Assembly: GCF_000144645.1 (NCBI RefSeq)
Contig: NC_014377.1
Location: 1,674,001 to 1,738,000, forward strand
Source: Thermosediminibacter oceani DSM 16646
GTDB lineage: Bacteria > Bacillota > Thermosediminibacteria > Thermosediminibacterales > Thermosediminibacteraceae
Direction: 5' to 3'
DNA length: 64,000 nucleotides
In this document: piece after piece, positions 1-8,541 of the stretch
Position numbering within the stretch: position 1 is the first letter of the stretch
Layout: each line of letters begins with the position of its first letter
The notes under the pieces: model-generated
The model's input: only the letters and a program-made list of their open reading frames with translations
What the model was told of the DNA's origin: nothing
The model's database searches: none
Position numbers and translations under genes: made by a program

Positions 1-29
1 TAGGCACTTCTGGCGTTAGCCTCTATCAT
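1..29 (-). CDS. Start of a CDS truncated by the window edge
   Basis: Reading the minus strand, an ATG at 29 begins an open frame (M-I-E-A-N-A-R-S-A) that runs off the window. A GGAGG lies 11 nt upstream, inside 41-45. Only nine codons are visible, so no function can be assigned. The roughly 200 bp upstream, up to the terminator at 241-267, hold no other gene I can support and would be its promoter region. It could be a chance ATG after a purine run. Confidence 0.3.
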
Positions 30-240
30 ATCTAAGATAACCTCCGAAAAAACTTTTGCATCAATATATGGTGCAATTTTCGTACCATTCTGCGTCTAAT
101 TTTGCCGTAATATGTCGATATCTCGCTTTAATAATTATAATGCAACGAAAAACTTCAATAAATGAATATTTTTTACCATTAAAAATAAGCCCTGCGGTTC
201 AGATTTTATACTCCTTAAATTTTAGTATTTCCAGGACATA

Positions 241-267
241 AAAAAAAAGGAGGATTTAACATTCCTC
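241..267 (-). terminator. Weak rho-independent terminator
   Basis: On the minus strand a 5-bp stem (GAGGA/TCCTC, 8-nt loop) is followed directly by a run of eight T. It lies just beyond the stop of the 65-residue ORF at 283-480. The stem is short, so the call rests mainly on the T tract and position. Confidence 0.5.
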
Positions 268-282
268 TCCGTTTTCGATATG

Positions 283-480
283 TCAGTTGACGTAAATTAT
301 CTTGTTCCGGCGGCGGGTAAAAAATCCGTTGGACCTTTGCCCATAAGTATCCTTGTCATCATGTATGGTGTCTATGTTCATTATTTTCAACATAATTTCA
401 CGCTTTTCTTCTTCAGAAGCGGTAAGGTAAGCCCTGAGGAGCATGTCTCTTTCCCTCTCTAAGTACTGCTGCCGCGTCAT
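283..480 (-). CDS. Small charged protein of unknown function
   Basis: A 65-residue protein starting M-T-R-Q-Q-Y-L-E-R. I chose the ATG at 480 because GGAGGG sits 6 nt upstream; the longer frame to 555 runs back into the promoter. The sequence is rich in Arg, Glu and Lys with a helical N-terminal half (about residues 5-35) and a basic tail. There is no signal peptide, membrane segment or cysteine motif. It stands alone between its own promoter (527-555) and terminator (241-267), so it is probably expressed as a single-gene transcript. I do not recognise a family. Confidence 0.7.
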   Translation of the reverse strand: MTRQQYLERERDMLLRAYLTASEEEKREIMLKIMNIDTIHDDKDTYGQRSNGFFTRRRNKIIYVN

Positions 481-526
481 TTTTTCCCTCCTTCGTGATG
501 TTGAGACTGTTATATCTTTCACAAAT

Positions 527-555
527 ATTATATCAGACGTTAAAAAATTAATCAA
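527..555 (-). promoter_or_regulatory. Sigma-A promoter of the 65-aa protein
   Basis: Minus strand: TTGATT, exactly 17 bp, TATAAT. It ends about 45 bp upstream of the ATG at 480. The rest of 556-692 is AT-rich and holds nothing else I can support. Confidence 0.75.
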
Positions 556-692
556 GTATGTAAGTTATAAATATCTTATAATTTTCTTAATTTTTATTGT
601 TAATTCTCTACGACCTCCAATCTACCTCCCCTCTTTCATTAATATTTTTGCTCATTTTACCACAGTTTATACATAATTGCTGGAAAAATGGT

Positions 693-731
693 AAAAAAAA
701 AAGCTGCAGGCAAATCCCTCCTACAGCTTTA
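693..731 (-). terminator. Rho-independent terminator of the ftsEX-ctpA operon
   Basis: Minus strand: AAGCTGTAGG and CCTGCAGCTT form a near-perfect 10-bp stem followed by ten T. It lies directly after the stop of the PDZ protein gene (737) and closes the five-gene block. Confidence 0.85.
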
Positions 732-736
732 TTCCC

Positions 737-1981
737 TTATCCATTCCTTTTCCTAAAAAATCTCTTCAACCCCTCTAAAAGACCCTTTTCTTCCATCACT
801 ACAAAAGGCACATCCTGGCTTTTAGGAACGAGTAGGACCCCTAGGATGCTTACTCCGTCGAGATATGTATTCATCTCCATGGTTTTAAAGCTGCCGTCGG
901 TTTTGAGCACATCAAGCCAGATATAGGTGGGCATCATTGTTTTTATCAGTCTTATATCTTCCGAATCCTCAACCTGCCGTCCGTTTATTGAAAGGATTAT
1001 ATCTCCGGGTTCTATTCCCATTTTTTCCGCCGGAGAATCCTTCAATACATCCAGGACCCTGACTCCTCTTGTGGGAGGAGTAAACAGCGGCGGTCTTTCC
1101 CTCTCGTTCTTCCGCCCCATAATTATTAATGCTTCATGGGCTATGGGTGCGAACAGGGCAGCTATATACTTGAAAGCGTGGATCCTGGAAGCCATAATTG
1201 CTAGAAGCAGAAGAACCACGCTGAAAATCAAAAGGTTCAACGCCGACGCCCTGCTCCTGGCCCTGGGAGGCCTGGTAAGAGCTATGTCGCCGTATCCTAA
1301 GGCAGCTACCACCGGCATCATGAGATAGACAAGATCCTTTCTTCCGAGAATTTCGGCAGGAGGTTTAATTATCGGCCACCAGGCGGGCATGTTGATTATA
1401 TCCTGTGTGGGTACCTGCCCCAGCATAACCGCCAGCATCATTATCGGAACCGGCCAGAATTCCTGGAGGGAAAATCCCCCCACTATGCCGTACTTCTTAT
1501 CCTGTATGAAGACGGGGGCCGAATTTAGATGGCCCGCTGTGTAAATGAGGAGGCTTTCCACCATGTGGAGCACTCCTACCAGTGCCATAAGTCCGGCGAC
1601 GTCTATCCTGGGATAGCCGAACAGTAAAGAAAATAGAGAAACTATACCCCCTGCGTAAGAAAAACACATCAGATGCGGGTGTATCAGCATGAGAATAATC
1701 GCCAGAGGCCAGACGTAAATCAAACCGGCCTCCGTTATGCTGATACCCAAAAAGACTATAACAAAGCTGCCGACGATACCTCCCAGTATTCCGAAAAAGA
1801 CGGCGTAAAGCACTTTTTTCCCCGGGCTTACTTTTACGACTCCGAACATCCTCTCTTCCAGGTCGGCAGACTTCCTGTATTGTAGCCATATAATGAGAAG
1901 CACCGTCCAGAAAAATGGATTGGTCACCGCAAGGGGCAGTCCTTTCAGGATAAAAACAAGAATGCGGAATAATGGAAACAT
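737..1981 (-). CDS. Polytopic membrane protein with C-terminal PDZ domain (MinJ-like position)
   Basis: A 414-residue protein. Several hydrophobic segments fill roughly residues 1-290, and a cytoplasmic-type PDZ domain follows at about 295-395, with G-V-R-V-L-D-V and G-I-E-P-G-D-I-I-L-S-I-N-G. The ATG at 1981 is preferred because GAGGAG lies 7 nt upstream; the upstream in-frame TTG would sit on the RBS. It starts 12 nt after the ctpA ATG-frame stop and is surely co-transcribed with it. In Bacillus subtilis the ftsEX/ctpB neighbourhood also contains the PDZ membrane protein MinJ, which links DivIVA to MinD. A similar division-site adaptor role here is inference from context and architecture, not from sequence identity. 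Confidence 0.75.
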   Translation of the reverse strand: MFPLFRILVFILKGLPLAVTNPFFWTVLLIIWLQYRKSADLEERMFGVVKVSPGKKVLYAVFFGILGGIVGSFVIVFLGISITEAGLIYVWPLAIILMLIHPHLMCFSYAGGIVSLFSLLFGYPRIDVAGLMALVGVLHMVESLLIYTAGHLNSAPVFIQDKKYGIVGGFSLQEFWPVPIMMLAVMLGQVPTQDIINMPAWWPIIKPPAEILGRKDLVYLMMPVVAALGYGDIALTRPPRARSRASALNLLIFSVVLLLLAIMASRIHAFKYIAALFAPIAHEALIIMGRKNERERPPLFTPPTRGVRVLDVLKDSPAEKMGIEPGDIILSINGRQVEDSEDIRLIKTMMPTYIWLDVLKTDGSFKTMEMNTYLDGVSILGVLLVPKSQDVPFVVMEEKGLLEGLKRFFRKRNG

Positions 1982-1992
1982 AGCTATTCTCC

Positions 1993-3240
1993 TCAATTAG
2001 CCGCTCTGACGGATGTTTTTAATATGTCAATGGCTTTTTTCAGCTGTTCGTCCTTCTCCGGCGGCAAATCGAATGGATTATCCGTTTTGCCCTGCGCCAC
2101 CTCGACGTTGGGTTCAACTCCTTTTCCGTCGATGCTCCTTCCGCTGGGTAAAAAATATTTAGCTATAGTTAATTTCAGTCCGGAACCGTTGTTCAGCGGT
2201 GTCAGTTCCTGGACGGTACCTTTCCCGAAGGTCTTTTTGCCCACCAGTACGCCCCTGCCCGTGTCCTGAAGGGCTCCTGCCACAATTTCCGCCGCACTGG
2301 CGCTGTTCTCGTTTATAAGTACCGCCAACGGTATATTAAGGCTAGCCGTATCGGAGTAATATTCTTCCAACCGGTGACCGTATCTGTCTTCGGTGAAGAC
2401 CACCAGCCCTTTCCCCATTAATGCGTCGGCTACTTCTGCCGCCGCACTGAGGGAACCGCCGGGGTTATTCCGAAGGTCCAGAACCAGAGCTTTTACGCCC
2501 TTCTGTTGTAAGTAAACCAAGGCATCATTGAATTCTTCGGGCGTGTAAGTATCAAAGGATGTAATCTTTACGTATCCGATGCCATCTCCCAACACATCCC
2601 GTTTAACCGTCTTCAGCTTTATATCATCCCTTACGAGTTCGTATTTCAATAAATTCTTTACTCCCGGTCGCTCTATGTAAACCGTAACCTTGGTGCCCTT
2701 CCTGCCGCGAAGGAGCTTTACGGCCTCGTCCAGAGTCTTTCCCTTGAGTTCCACGTCATCCACCTTTACTATCCTGTCCCGGGGGCGAATTCCGGCTTTA
2801 TGCGCAGGGGTGCCTTCAATCGGCGCTATCACTATTATTGAGCCGGTTTTTTCATCTATGTCGAGCGAAAGCCCTACTCCCTCAAAGCTACCGTTTACGG
2901 AAATCATGAAATCCTGGAATTCATCGGCATCCATGAACACGGAATACGGGTCTCCCAGAGCCTGAACCATACCTTTGATGGCTCCCTGCACCAGCACGTC
3001 TACCGGAACTTCCTTTATGTATCTCTCCCGAATGTAGTTCATCACATCGATAGCCGGTTTGAGCTCCTGAAATTCGATGTTTTCCCGGGAAATAACCTCC
3101 TTCGGCTGCTTTTCCTTTAAAGCAGAAAGGGGCTTAACGTCATGAGTAGCCCCTAAATAGAACCCAACAATAAACAACAGGCATGATATAATCGCCGATA
3201 TAAGCGCACTGATAAATTTTTTTCTGTTATCGGTCAGCAT
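1993..3240 (-). CDS. ctpA: Carboxyl-terminal processing protease (S41 family)
   Basis: A 415-residue exported serine protease with an N-terminal signal anchor (about residues 8-30), a PDZ domain (about 105-190: G-I-R-P-R-D-R-I-V-K-V-D) and a tail-specific protease domain. The catalytic Ser lies in N-S-A-S-A-A-E-I and the Lys in G-K-K-T-F-G-K-G-T-V, the Ser/Lys dyad of the family. Length is normal for Firmicutes CtpA/CtpB. AAGGTGGG lies 8 nt before the ATG. It sits directly after an EnvC-like M23 protein and ftsEX, which suggests processing of cell-wall hydrolases or sporulation substrates at the septum (inference). Confidence 0.93.
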   Translation of the reverse strand: MLTDNRKKFISALISAIISCLLFIVGFYLGATHDVKPLSALKEKQPKEVISRENIEFQELKPAIDVMNYIRERYIKEVPVDVLVQGAIKGMVQALGDPYSVFMDADEFQDFMISVNGSFEGVGLSLDIDEKTGSIIVIAPIEGTPAHKAGIRPRDRIVKVDDVELKGKTLDEAVKLLRGRKGTKVTVYIERPGVKNLLKYELVRDDIKLKTVKRDVLGDGIGYVKITSFDTYTPEEFNDALVYLQQKGVKALVLDLRNNPGGSLSAAAEVADALMGKGLVVFTEDRYGHRLEEYYSDTASLNIPLAVLINENSASAAEIVAGALQDTGRGVLVGKKTFGKGTVQELTPLNNGSGLKLTIAKYFLPSGRSIDGKGVEPNVEVAQGKTDNPFDLPPEKDEQLKKAIDILKTSVRAAN

Positions 3241-3309
3241 ATATTTAACCCACCTTAATCTTGTTTTCCATTTATCTATAATTTATTAAACTTCTTTCTT
3301 TTATATCAC

Positions 3310-4458
3310 TTATTTTAACCAATTCCAGGGGTTAACATGCTGACCGTTCTTACGCACTTCAAAGTGGAGGTGCGGCCCCGTGGAGTACCCAGTGCTGCCC
3401 ACTAGACCCACCCTGTCTCCGCGCTTAACCTTTTCCCCATCGCTTACTAGTATTTTTGAAAGGTGAGCATACAGGGTGGATATGCCGCCGCCGTGGTCGA
3501 CAATAACGGTATTGCCGTAACCGCCGTAATACCCGGCATATATCACTACGCCATCATCGGCCGCCACAACGTTGGCACCCATGGAAGCGCCGATGTCGAC
3601 TCCCGTGTGGAACCGCCTGGTCTTGAATATCGGGTGGGTGCGCCAGCCGTATTCGGAAGTAATCCTCGTTGAACTGGGGCAGGGCCAGAGGAACTCACCG
3701 GTTCCCATATACCCCTTGTTGTTTCTGGCCTGAATTTGCCTTATCATTTCAGCTATTTTCTGGGATTCCGCCTCCAGCTGATCCTGCTGGCGCTCGTACT
3801 CCCTCTTCTCGGCTTCCAGCTTGGCCAACAATCTCTTGCGGTCCTGCTGGCGGGAAGCTATCGTCATCCTATGTCTGTTAATGATCTGGTGCTGCCGGGC
3901 GATCTCCTGCTTTTGTTCCTCAAGCTCCGCCTTCTTCTTCGCTATCAGGTCCTTTTTTGCCTTGAATTCCGCCAGTAGGCTCTTGTCGTAGTCCACAATC
4001 CTTTTTACTGCGTCAATCCTTGTCAAAAAATCGGAGAAACTGGTGGAAGCCAGCAATACCTCCAGGTAATCTACGGGACCAGCTATGTACATCGCTTTCA
4101 GGCGAGCCTTCAGGTTCTCCTTCTGGTCCTCAACCTCCTGTTCAGCCCTGTTGAGCTCCTGCTGGGTAGCAGCGAGCTTTTGCTGAATCAGCTGCAAGTT
4201 TGCTTCGGCCGCAGCCAGTTTTTGCTGCGTCGCCTCCAGGTCCTTCTCTATTTCGGCGAGTTCGTTTATTACATCTTTCCTTTGAGAATCCACTCTCTTT
4301 AAATTATAGTTTACCTCTTGTAACTTACGCGACAAATTGTTGTATTGATTTTTCAGGTCCTGCAGGTCCTTGGCCAGGGCCGGTACTGCCGCTAGTATAA
4401 AAATTACGGCCAAGATCAACGCAAAAAGGCGCCTAGCTTTGTTTTTGATTTCTCCCAA
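3310..4458 (-). CDS. EnvC-like murein hydrolase activator, M23 peptidase domain
   Basis: A 382-residue secreted protein: signal peptide (about 1-29, ending A-V-P-A-L-A), a long coiled coil (about 30-245, Gln/Lys/Glu rich) and a LytM/M23 domain (about 255-380). The domain keeps H-T-G-V-D-I-G and G-P-H-L-H-F-E-V, so the zinc ligands H, D and HxH are present and the enzyme may be active, unlike E. coli EnvC. The start is a TTG with GGGAGG 7 nt upstream; no better ATG exists. It directly follows ftsX, the arrangement expected if FtsEX controls it from inside the cell through the coiled coil. Confidence 0.9.
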   Translation of the reverse strand: MGEIKNKARRLFALILAVIFILAAVPALAKDLQDLKNQYNNLSRKLQEVNYNLKRVDSQRKDVINELAEIEKDLEATQQKLAAAEANLQLIQQKLAATQQELNRAEQEVEDQKENLKARLKAMYIAGPVDYLEVLLASTSFSDFLTRIDAVKRIVDYDKSLLAEFKAKKDLIAKKKAELEEQKQEIARQHQIINRHRMTIASRQQDRKRLLAKLEAEKREYERQQDQLEAESQKIAEMIRQIQARNNKGYMGTGEFLWPCPSSTRITSEYGWRTHPIFKTRRFHTGVDIGASMGANVVAADDGVVIYAGYYGGYGNTVIVDHGGGISTLYAHLSKILVSDGEKVKRGDRVGLVGSTGYSTGPHLHFEVRKNGQHVNPWNWLK

Positions 4459-4479
4459 GCCTATACCTCCCTTCGATGG

Positions 4480-5352
4480 CTAAACCCTCAGAAAACGCTT
4501 AATCGAAAATCCGCTACCAAAGGCTCCCAGCAGGGTCCCCACAGCCAGTAATCCTAGAGTGTAATCGCTAAATTCCTCTATCGGCAGCAGGGAAATCATC
4601 GGAATATTCAACATCACCGTATCATATAAATAATTGTAGCCACTAATAAGGAAAATCATCGCGATCATCGAACCGGCAAAGCCAAGGAGCATACCTTCTA
4701 TGAGGAAGGGCCATCGCACGAACCAGTCGGTGGCGCCGATGTACTTCATGATATTTATTTCCCTTCTCCGGGCGAAAACAGTGATCCTTATTGTATTCGA
4801 TATAATAAATACCGAAATTACGGCGAATATCGCCATAATGGCAAGGCCCAGCAATCTCATCCAGTAGGTGATGTTGAACAGCTTTTCAACAACACCCTTG
4901 CCGTACTTCACTTCCTCCACCCCGGCAATCTCCTGGGTGCGGGAAGCGATATCAACCACCTCCTGGGGATTTTCCACCCTTATGCGGAAGGAGTGAGGCA
5001 ACGGATTTTCTATACCCTCCAGTAACTCCTCCCCCACCTGTTTTTTAAACTCCTCGAGAGCCTGTTCCTTCGAAATAAATGTAACTTCTTTCACTCCGGG
5101 AATACTCTTTATCCGATATTCGATTTGGTTGATCTGCAGCTGGTTTACGGAGTCATTTAGGTAAGCGGTGATCTCCACCTGGGATTCAACGTCTTTTGCT
5201 ATATGGTCGAAATTGATGGAAATCATCAAAAAGGAGCCGAATATTATCAGCGCCGACGCCACGGCTCCTACAGAGGCTAGGCTCATCCAGCCGTTTCGCA
5301 ACAGGTTGACGAAAGCTTCCCTGAAAAAGTAGCGGATAGTCCTAAATTTCAC
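4480..5352 (-). CDS. ftsX: Cell division ABC transporter permease FtsX
   Basis: A 290-residue protein. An N-terminal cytoplasmic tail is followed by TM1 (about 22-45), a large extracellular loop with the FtsX fold (about 50-165), and three further TM segments at the C-terminus. I place the start at a GTG (5352) giving [10 protein letters not shown], the usual FtsX N-terminus, because GAGGGG lies 9 nt upstream. An ATG at 5376 has no good RBS. It overlaps the 3' end of ftsE by 11 nt, so the two are translationally coupled. It acts with FtsE to gate a peptidoglycan hydrolase outside the membrane, here most likely the adjacent EnvC-like protein. Confidence 0.93.
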   Translation of the reverse strand: MKFRTIRYFFREAFVNLLRNGWMSLASVGAVASALIIFGSFLMISINFDHIAKDVESQVEITAYLNDSVNQLQINQIEYRIKSIPGVKEVTFISKEQALEEFKKQVGEELLEGIENPLPHSFRIRVENPQEVVDIASRTQEIAGVEEVKYGKGVVEKLFNITYWMRLLGLAIMAIFAVISVFIISNTIRITVFARRREINIMKYIGATDWFVRWPFLIEGMLLGFAGSMIAMIFLISGYNYLYDTVMLNIPMISLLPIEEFSDYTLGLLAVGTLLGAFGSGFSIKRFLRV

Positions 5353-6028
5353 AGCTATAAACCCCTCTTTCTTCATCCCTGACGAGACGGCCGTTTTCCA
5401 ACTGCAAAACCCTTTTTCTCATCACGTCTACCACTTCTTTGGCATGGGTGGCGACAATCAAGGTAGTGCCCTTTTTGTTTATTTCGTTAAGCAATTTCAT
5501 TATTTCCCAGGAAGTATCCGGGTCCAGGTTGCCGGTGGGTTCATCGGCTATGATTACATCCGGATTGTTGACCAGGGCTCTGGCGAGGGCTACCCTCTGC
5601 TGTTCTCCCCCCGACAGTTCGTGCGGCCTGGCGTTTAATTTGTGGGAGAGGCCCACCATTTCAAGCACCTTGGGCACTCTCTTTTTTATCTCTCTTGGCG
5701 ATGCTTCAACCACTTCCATAGCAAAGGCGACATTTTCGTAGACGGTCTTTTGAGGCAGCAGCCTGAAGTCCTGAAATACGACCCCAAGCCTTCTCCTTAG
5801 ATACGGCACCTCGTTGGGCCTCAAGCGGGTTATGTTCTTACCGTTGAAGAAAATCTGCCCCCGGGTGGGCAGCTCTTCGCGAAATAGGAGTTTAATGAAC
5901 GTGGACTTGCCGGCACCGGTAGGGCCTACCAGAAAAACGAACTCGCCCTTTTCGATTTTGACGCTTATATCCTGAAGGGCGACACTACCGCCCGGGTATA
6001 CTTTGGAAACCCCGACCATCTCGATCAT
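5342..6028 (-). CDS. ftsE: Cell division ATP-binding protein FtsE
   Basis: A 228-residue ABC ATPase. Walker [10 protein letters not shown], signature L-S-G-G-E-Q-Q, Walker [13 protein letters not shown] and the H-loop T-H-A-K-E are all intact. The ATG at 6028 has AGGTG 6 nt upstream and is preferred over the GTG three codons earlier. It is the first gene of ftsE-ftsX-envC-ctpA-PDZ. The 110 bp upstream show no strong sigma-A promoter, only a weak candidate. Confidence 0.95.
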   Translation of the reverse strand: MIEMVGVSKVYPGGSVALQDISVKIEKGEFVFLVGPTGAGKSTFIKLLFREELPTRGQIFFNGKNITRLRPNEVPYLRRRLGVVFQDFRLLPQKTVYENVAFAMEVVEASPREIKKRVPKVLEMVGLSHKLNARPHELSGGEQQRVALARALVNNPDVIIADEPTGNLDPDTSWEIMKLLNEINKKGTTLIVATHAKEVVDVMRKRVLQLENGRLVRDEERGVYSCEI

Positions 6029-6137
6029 ATGTAACACCTAAAATCACCCCTTATTACTATTTTTTTACTTCGACATAAATCCCAAAATTCCTTCCCTCTC
6101 AGGGCTCATATTTTTTGGTAATATCTTCCCGTCAAAC

Positions 6138-6164
6138 AAAAAAAGCGGCTATTCGCCGCTTCGG
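6138..6164 (-). terminator. Terminator of the riboflavin operon, overlapping the ribH stop
   Basis: Minus strand: AGCGGC, a short A/T loop, GCCGCT, then seven T. The 5' arm includes the last codons and the TAG stop of ribH, so the terminator is partly coding sequence. Confidence 0.85.
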
Positions 6165-6628
6165 GGTAGTAATTTCTTAAGGTTAGCCATCTCTATGGCC
6201 GTCAGGGCAGCATCCCAGCCTTTATTCCCCGCTTTTGTGCCCGCTCGCTCCACCGCCTGCTCTATGGTATCGGTGGTCAGGACGCCGAAGATGGTGGGCA
6301 CCCCTGTTTCGAGAGATACCAGGGCAATCCCTTTGGATACTTCGGCCGCGACATAATCGAAATGAGGCGTTGCACCTCTTATAACTGCACCCAGGCAGAT
6401 CACCGCATCGAAGCGCTTGCTCTCGGCCAGCATTTTTGCCGTCAGAGGTATCTCGAAGCTCCCAGGCACCCAGTAAATCTCGATGGCCCCGTCGGCGGCG
6501 CCGTGGCGCACCAGGCAGTCGAGAGCCCCTTCCAGCAGTTTACCGGTAATAAATTCGTTGAAACGGCCGACGACGATGCCGAATCTCAGGTTTTCGGCTG
6601 TGAGTTTAGCTTGGAAAATTTTTGGCAT
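6149..6628 (-). CDS. ribH: 6,7-dimethyl-8-ribityllumazine synthase
   Basis: A 159-residue lumazine synthase. It condenses 5-amino-6-ribitylamino-uracil with 3,4-dihydroxy-2-butanone 4-phosphate. Family motifs are intact: F-N-E-F-I-T near the N-terminus, [22 protein letters not shown] with the catalytic His, and [18 protein letters not shown] lies before the ATG. It is the last gene of ribD-ribE-ribBA-ribH, the standard Firmicutes order. Confidence 0.96.
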   Translation of the reverse strand: MPKIFQAKLTAENLRFGIVVGRFNEFITGKLLEGALDCLVRHGAADGAIEIYWVPGSFEIPLTAKMLAESKRFDAVICLGAVIRGATPHFDYVAAEVSKGIALVSLETGVPTIFGVLTTDTIEQAVERAGTKAGNKGWDAALTAIEMANLKKLLPRSGE

Positions 6629-6650
6629 TTTTAATTCCTCCTCCTTTTAA

Positions 6651-7853
6651 CTATAGCCAGTGACCCATTTTTTCTTTTTTGGTTTCCAGGTACTTGGCAT
6701 TGCTCTCGTTAGCCGGGATTTTTAGCGGCACTCGCTCCACTATCTCTAGGCCGTAACCCGAAAGGCCCACCACTTTTTTGGGATTATTGGTAAGAAGGCG
6801 CATCTTCTCAACCCCAAGGTCCCTGAGTATCTGTGCACCTATGCCGTAATCACGAAGGTCGGGAGGAAACCCCAGCTGTATGTTTGCCTCCACCGTGTCG
6901 AATCCCGCATCCTGCAATTCATATGCTCTGATTTTGTTGGCAAGCCCTATACCCCTGCCTTCCTGGCGCATGTAGAGTATCAGGCCTTTCCCCTCCTCCT
7001 GGATCAACCTCATTGCTGCCCTCAGCTGCGGGCCGCAGTCACAGCGCCGGGAAGAAAAAACATCCCCGGTCAGGCATTCCGAGTGCACGCGCACCAGGGG
7101 TACATCGCCCTTCTTTATCTCCCCCTTCATGAGTGCCAGGTGGGTCTCGGCAGTTACTATGTCTTCATAGCATATCAGCTTAAAATCGCCGTAATCGGTG
7201 GGCAGCACCGTCCGGGCCACCTGCCGCACCAGCTTTTCTCTCGATTTTCGGTACCTGATGAGGTCTTCTATCGTAATTATTTTCAACCCCCTTTCTTTTG
7301 CAAACCTCATAAGGTCGGGGAGCCTTGCCATTGTGCCGTCGTCCTTCATTATTTCGCAGATAACCCCCGCCGGATAAAGCCCGGCCAGCCGGGCAAGATC
7401 GACGGCTGCTTCGGTGTGACCAGCCCTGCGCAGCACTCCGCCGTCCCTGGCTATCAGGGGGAATATATGGCCCGGCCGGCGCAGGTCCTGGGGCTTTGTG
7501 GATGGGTCGATCAACGCCTTTACCGTATCGGCCCTGTCGTAAGCCGATATGCCCGTGGAATTTCCCACGTAATCCACAGAAACCGTGAATGCGGTGCACA
7601 TATTGTCGGTGTTGCTGCTCACCATCAGGGGAAGGTCCAGTTCTTTCGCCCTTTTTTCCGTTATCGGGACGCATATCAGGCCGCGGCCGTAAATTGCCAT
7701 AAAGCTTATGGCTTCCGGCGTTACCTTTTCCGCAGCCATAACCAGGTCTCCTTCGTTTTCTCGGTCCTCGTCGTCGACGACGATTACCATCCTGCCCTGT
7801 TTAATGTCCTCAATCGCTTCCTCAACGGTATTAAATTCAAATTCTCGCGCCAT
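6651..7853 (-). CDS. ribBA: Bifunctional DHBP synthase / GTP cyclohydrolase II
   Basis: A 400-residue fusion. RibB (about 1-205) has [11 protein letters not shown] and the R-R-A-G-H-T-E-A motif. RibA (about 206-400) has the zinc Cys set in H-S-E-C-L-T-G-D-V and R-R-C-D-C-G, with Q-E-G-R-G-I-G-L. It makes both riboflavin precursors, DHBP from ribulose 5-phosphate and the pyrimidine from GTP. The ATG at 7853 has AAGGAG 7 nt upstream; the longer frame to 7874 lacks an RBS. It is co-transcribed with ribE and ribH and controlled by the FMN riboswitch. Confidence 0.96.
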   Translation of the reverse strand: MAREFEFNTVEEAIEDIKQGRMVIVVDDEDRENEGDLVMAAEKVTPEAISFMAIYGRGLICVPITEKRAKELDLPLMVSSNTDNMCTAFTVSVDYVGNSTGISAYDRADTVKALIDPSTKPQDLRRPGHIFPLIARDGGVLRRAGHTEAAVDLARLAGLYPAGVICEIMKDDGTMARLPDLMRFAKERGLKIITIEDLIRYRKSREKLVRQVARTVLPTDYGDFKLICYEDIVTAETHLALMKGEIKKGDVPLVRVHSECLTGDVFSSRRCDCGPQLRAAMRLIQEEGKGLILYMRQEGRGIGLANKIRAYELQDAGFDTVEANIQLGFPPDLRDYGIGAQILRDLGVEKMRLLTNNPKKVVGLSGYGLEIVERVPLKIPANESNAKYLETKKEKMGHWL

Positions 7854-7893
7854 CGGTTTTCTCCTTCCTTTCAACCAAAAAGTCCGGCACCGG

Positions 7894-8541
7894 CTAAAAG
7901 CCGTAAAACTTGAGCATTTCAGCGGTGAGGCCTTTCCCCGAATCGCTCTCCCGCATGGTCAACAGGAACTCCCTCACGTACTTCCCTATAATATCGGTTT
8001 CGAGGTTTACCTTATCTCCCGGTTTTTTATACTGGAGGGCTGTAGCTCTGAGGGTATGGGGTATAATTGAAATCATAAAACCATGTTTTTTCACCCCCTG
8101 GACGGTCAGGCTGATGCCGTCTACGGCTACGGAACCCTTAGGGACCACATATTCCATAAGCTCCAGCGGCGCACCTATCTCGATCACTACCGCATTTCCT
8201 TCCGGGTGGGATTTCAGGATCTTGCCGACCCCGTCCACATGACCGAGGACAATGTGTCCACCGAACCGGCCTCCTGCTTTCAACGCCCTCTCGAGGTTTA
8301 CGCGTTTGCCCGCCGAAAGTTCGCTCAAGGCTGTGCTTCTGAAGGTTTCCGGCATTACGTCGGCCACAAAAAAATCATTCCCGACATCCCTGGCGGTCAG
8401 ACATACCCCGTTGACCGCAACACTGTCGCCGACCCTGAGGTCTTCCAGAACTTTTTTGCACGATACGGTGATCATGGCTCCCGAAGAAGACCCTACAAGC
8501 TTTGTAACAACTCCTACCTCTTCGATTATCCCGGTAAACAT
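7894..8541 (-). CDS. ribE: Riboflavin synthase alpha subunit
   Basis: A 215-residue protein with the duplicated lumazine-binding fold: M-F-T-G-I-I-E-E at the N-terminus, first repeat about 1-95, second about 97-195. It dismutates two lumazine molecules to riboflavin. N-G-V-C-L-T in repeat one and D-G-I-S-L-T in repeat two are the matching substrate-site segments. The start overlaps the end of ribD by 16 nt, with GGGAGG upstream of the ATG, so translation is coupled. Confidence 0.95.
   Translation of the reverse strand: MFTGIIEEVGVVTKLVGSSSGAMITVSCKKVLEDLRVGDSVAVNGVCLTARDVGNDFFVADVMPETFRSTALSELSAGKRVNLERALKAGGRFGGHIVLGHVDGVGKILKSHPEGNAVVIEIGAPLELMEYVVPKGSVAVDGISLTVQGVKKHGFMISIIPHTLRATALQYKKPGDKVNLETDIIGKYVREFLLTMRESDSGKGLTAEMLKFYGF

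Noticed and set aside
56-241. 61-codon plus-strand ORF near the window start
   Set aside because: No RBS; very AT-rich intergenic DNA between the edge gene and the terminator at 241-267.
7083-7913. 276-codon plus-strand ORF antisense to ribBA
   Set aside because: It is a shadow of the high-GC ribBA frame, has no RBS, and the protein composition (many His, Arg, Tyr) is that of an antisense frame.
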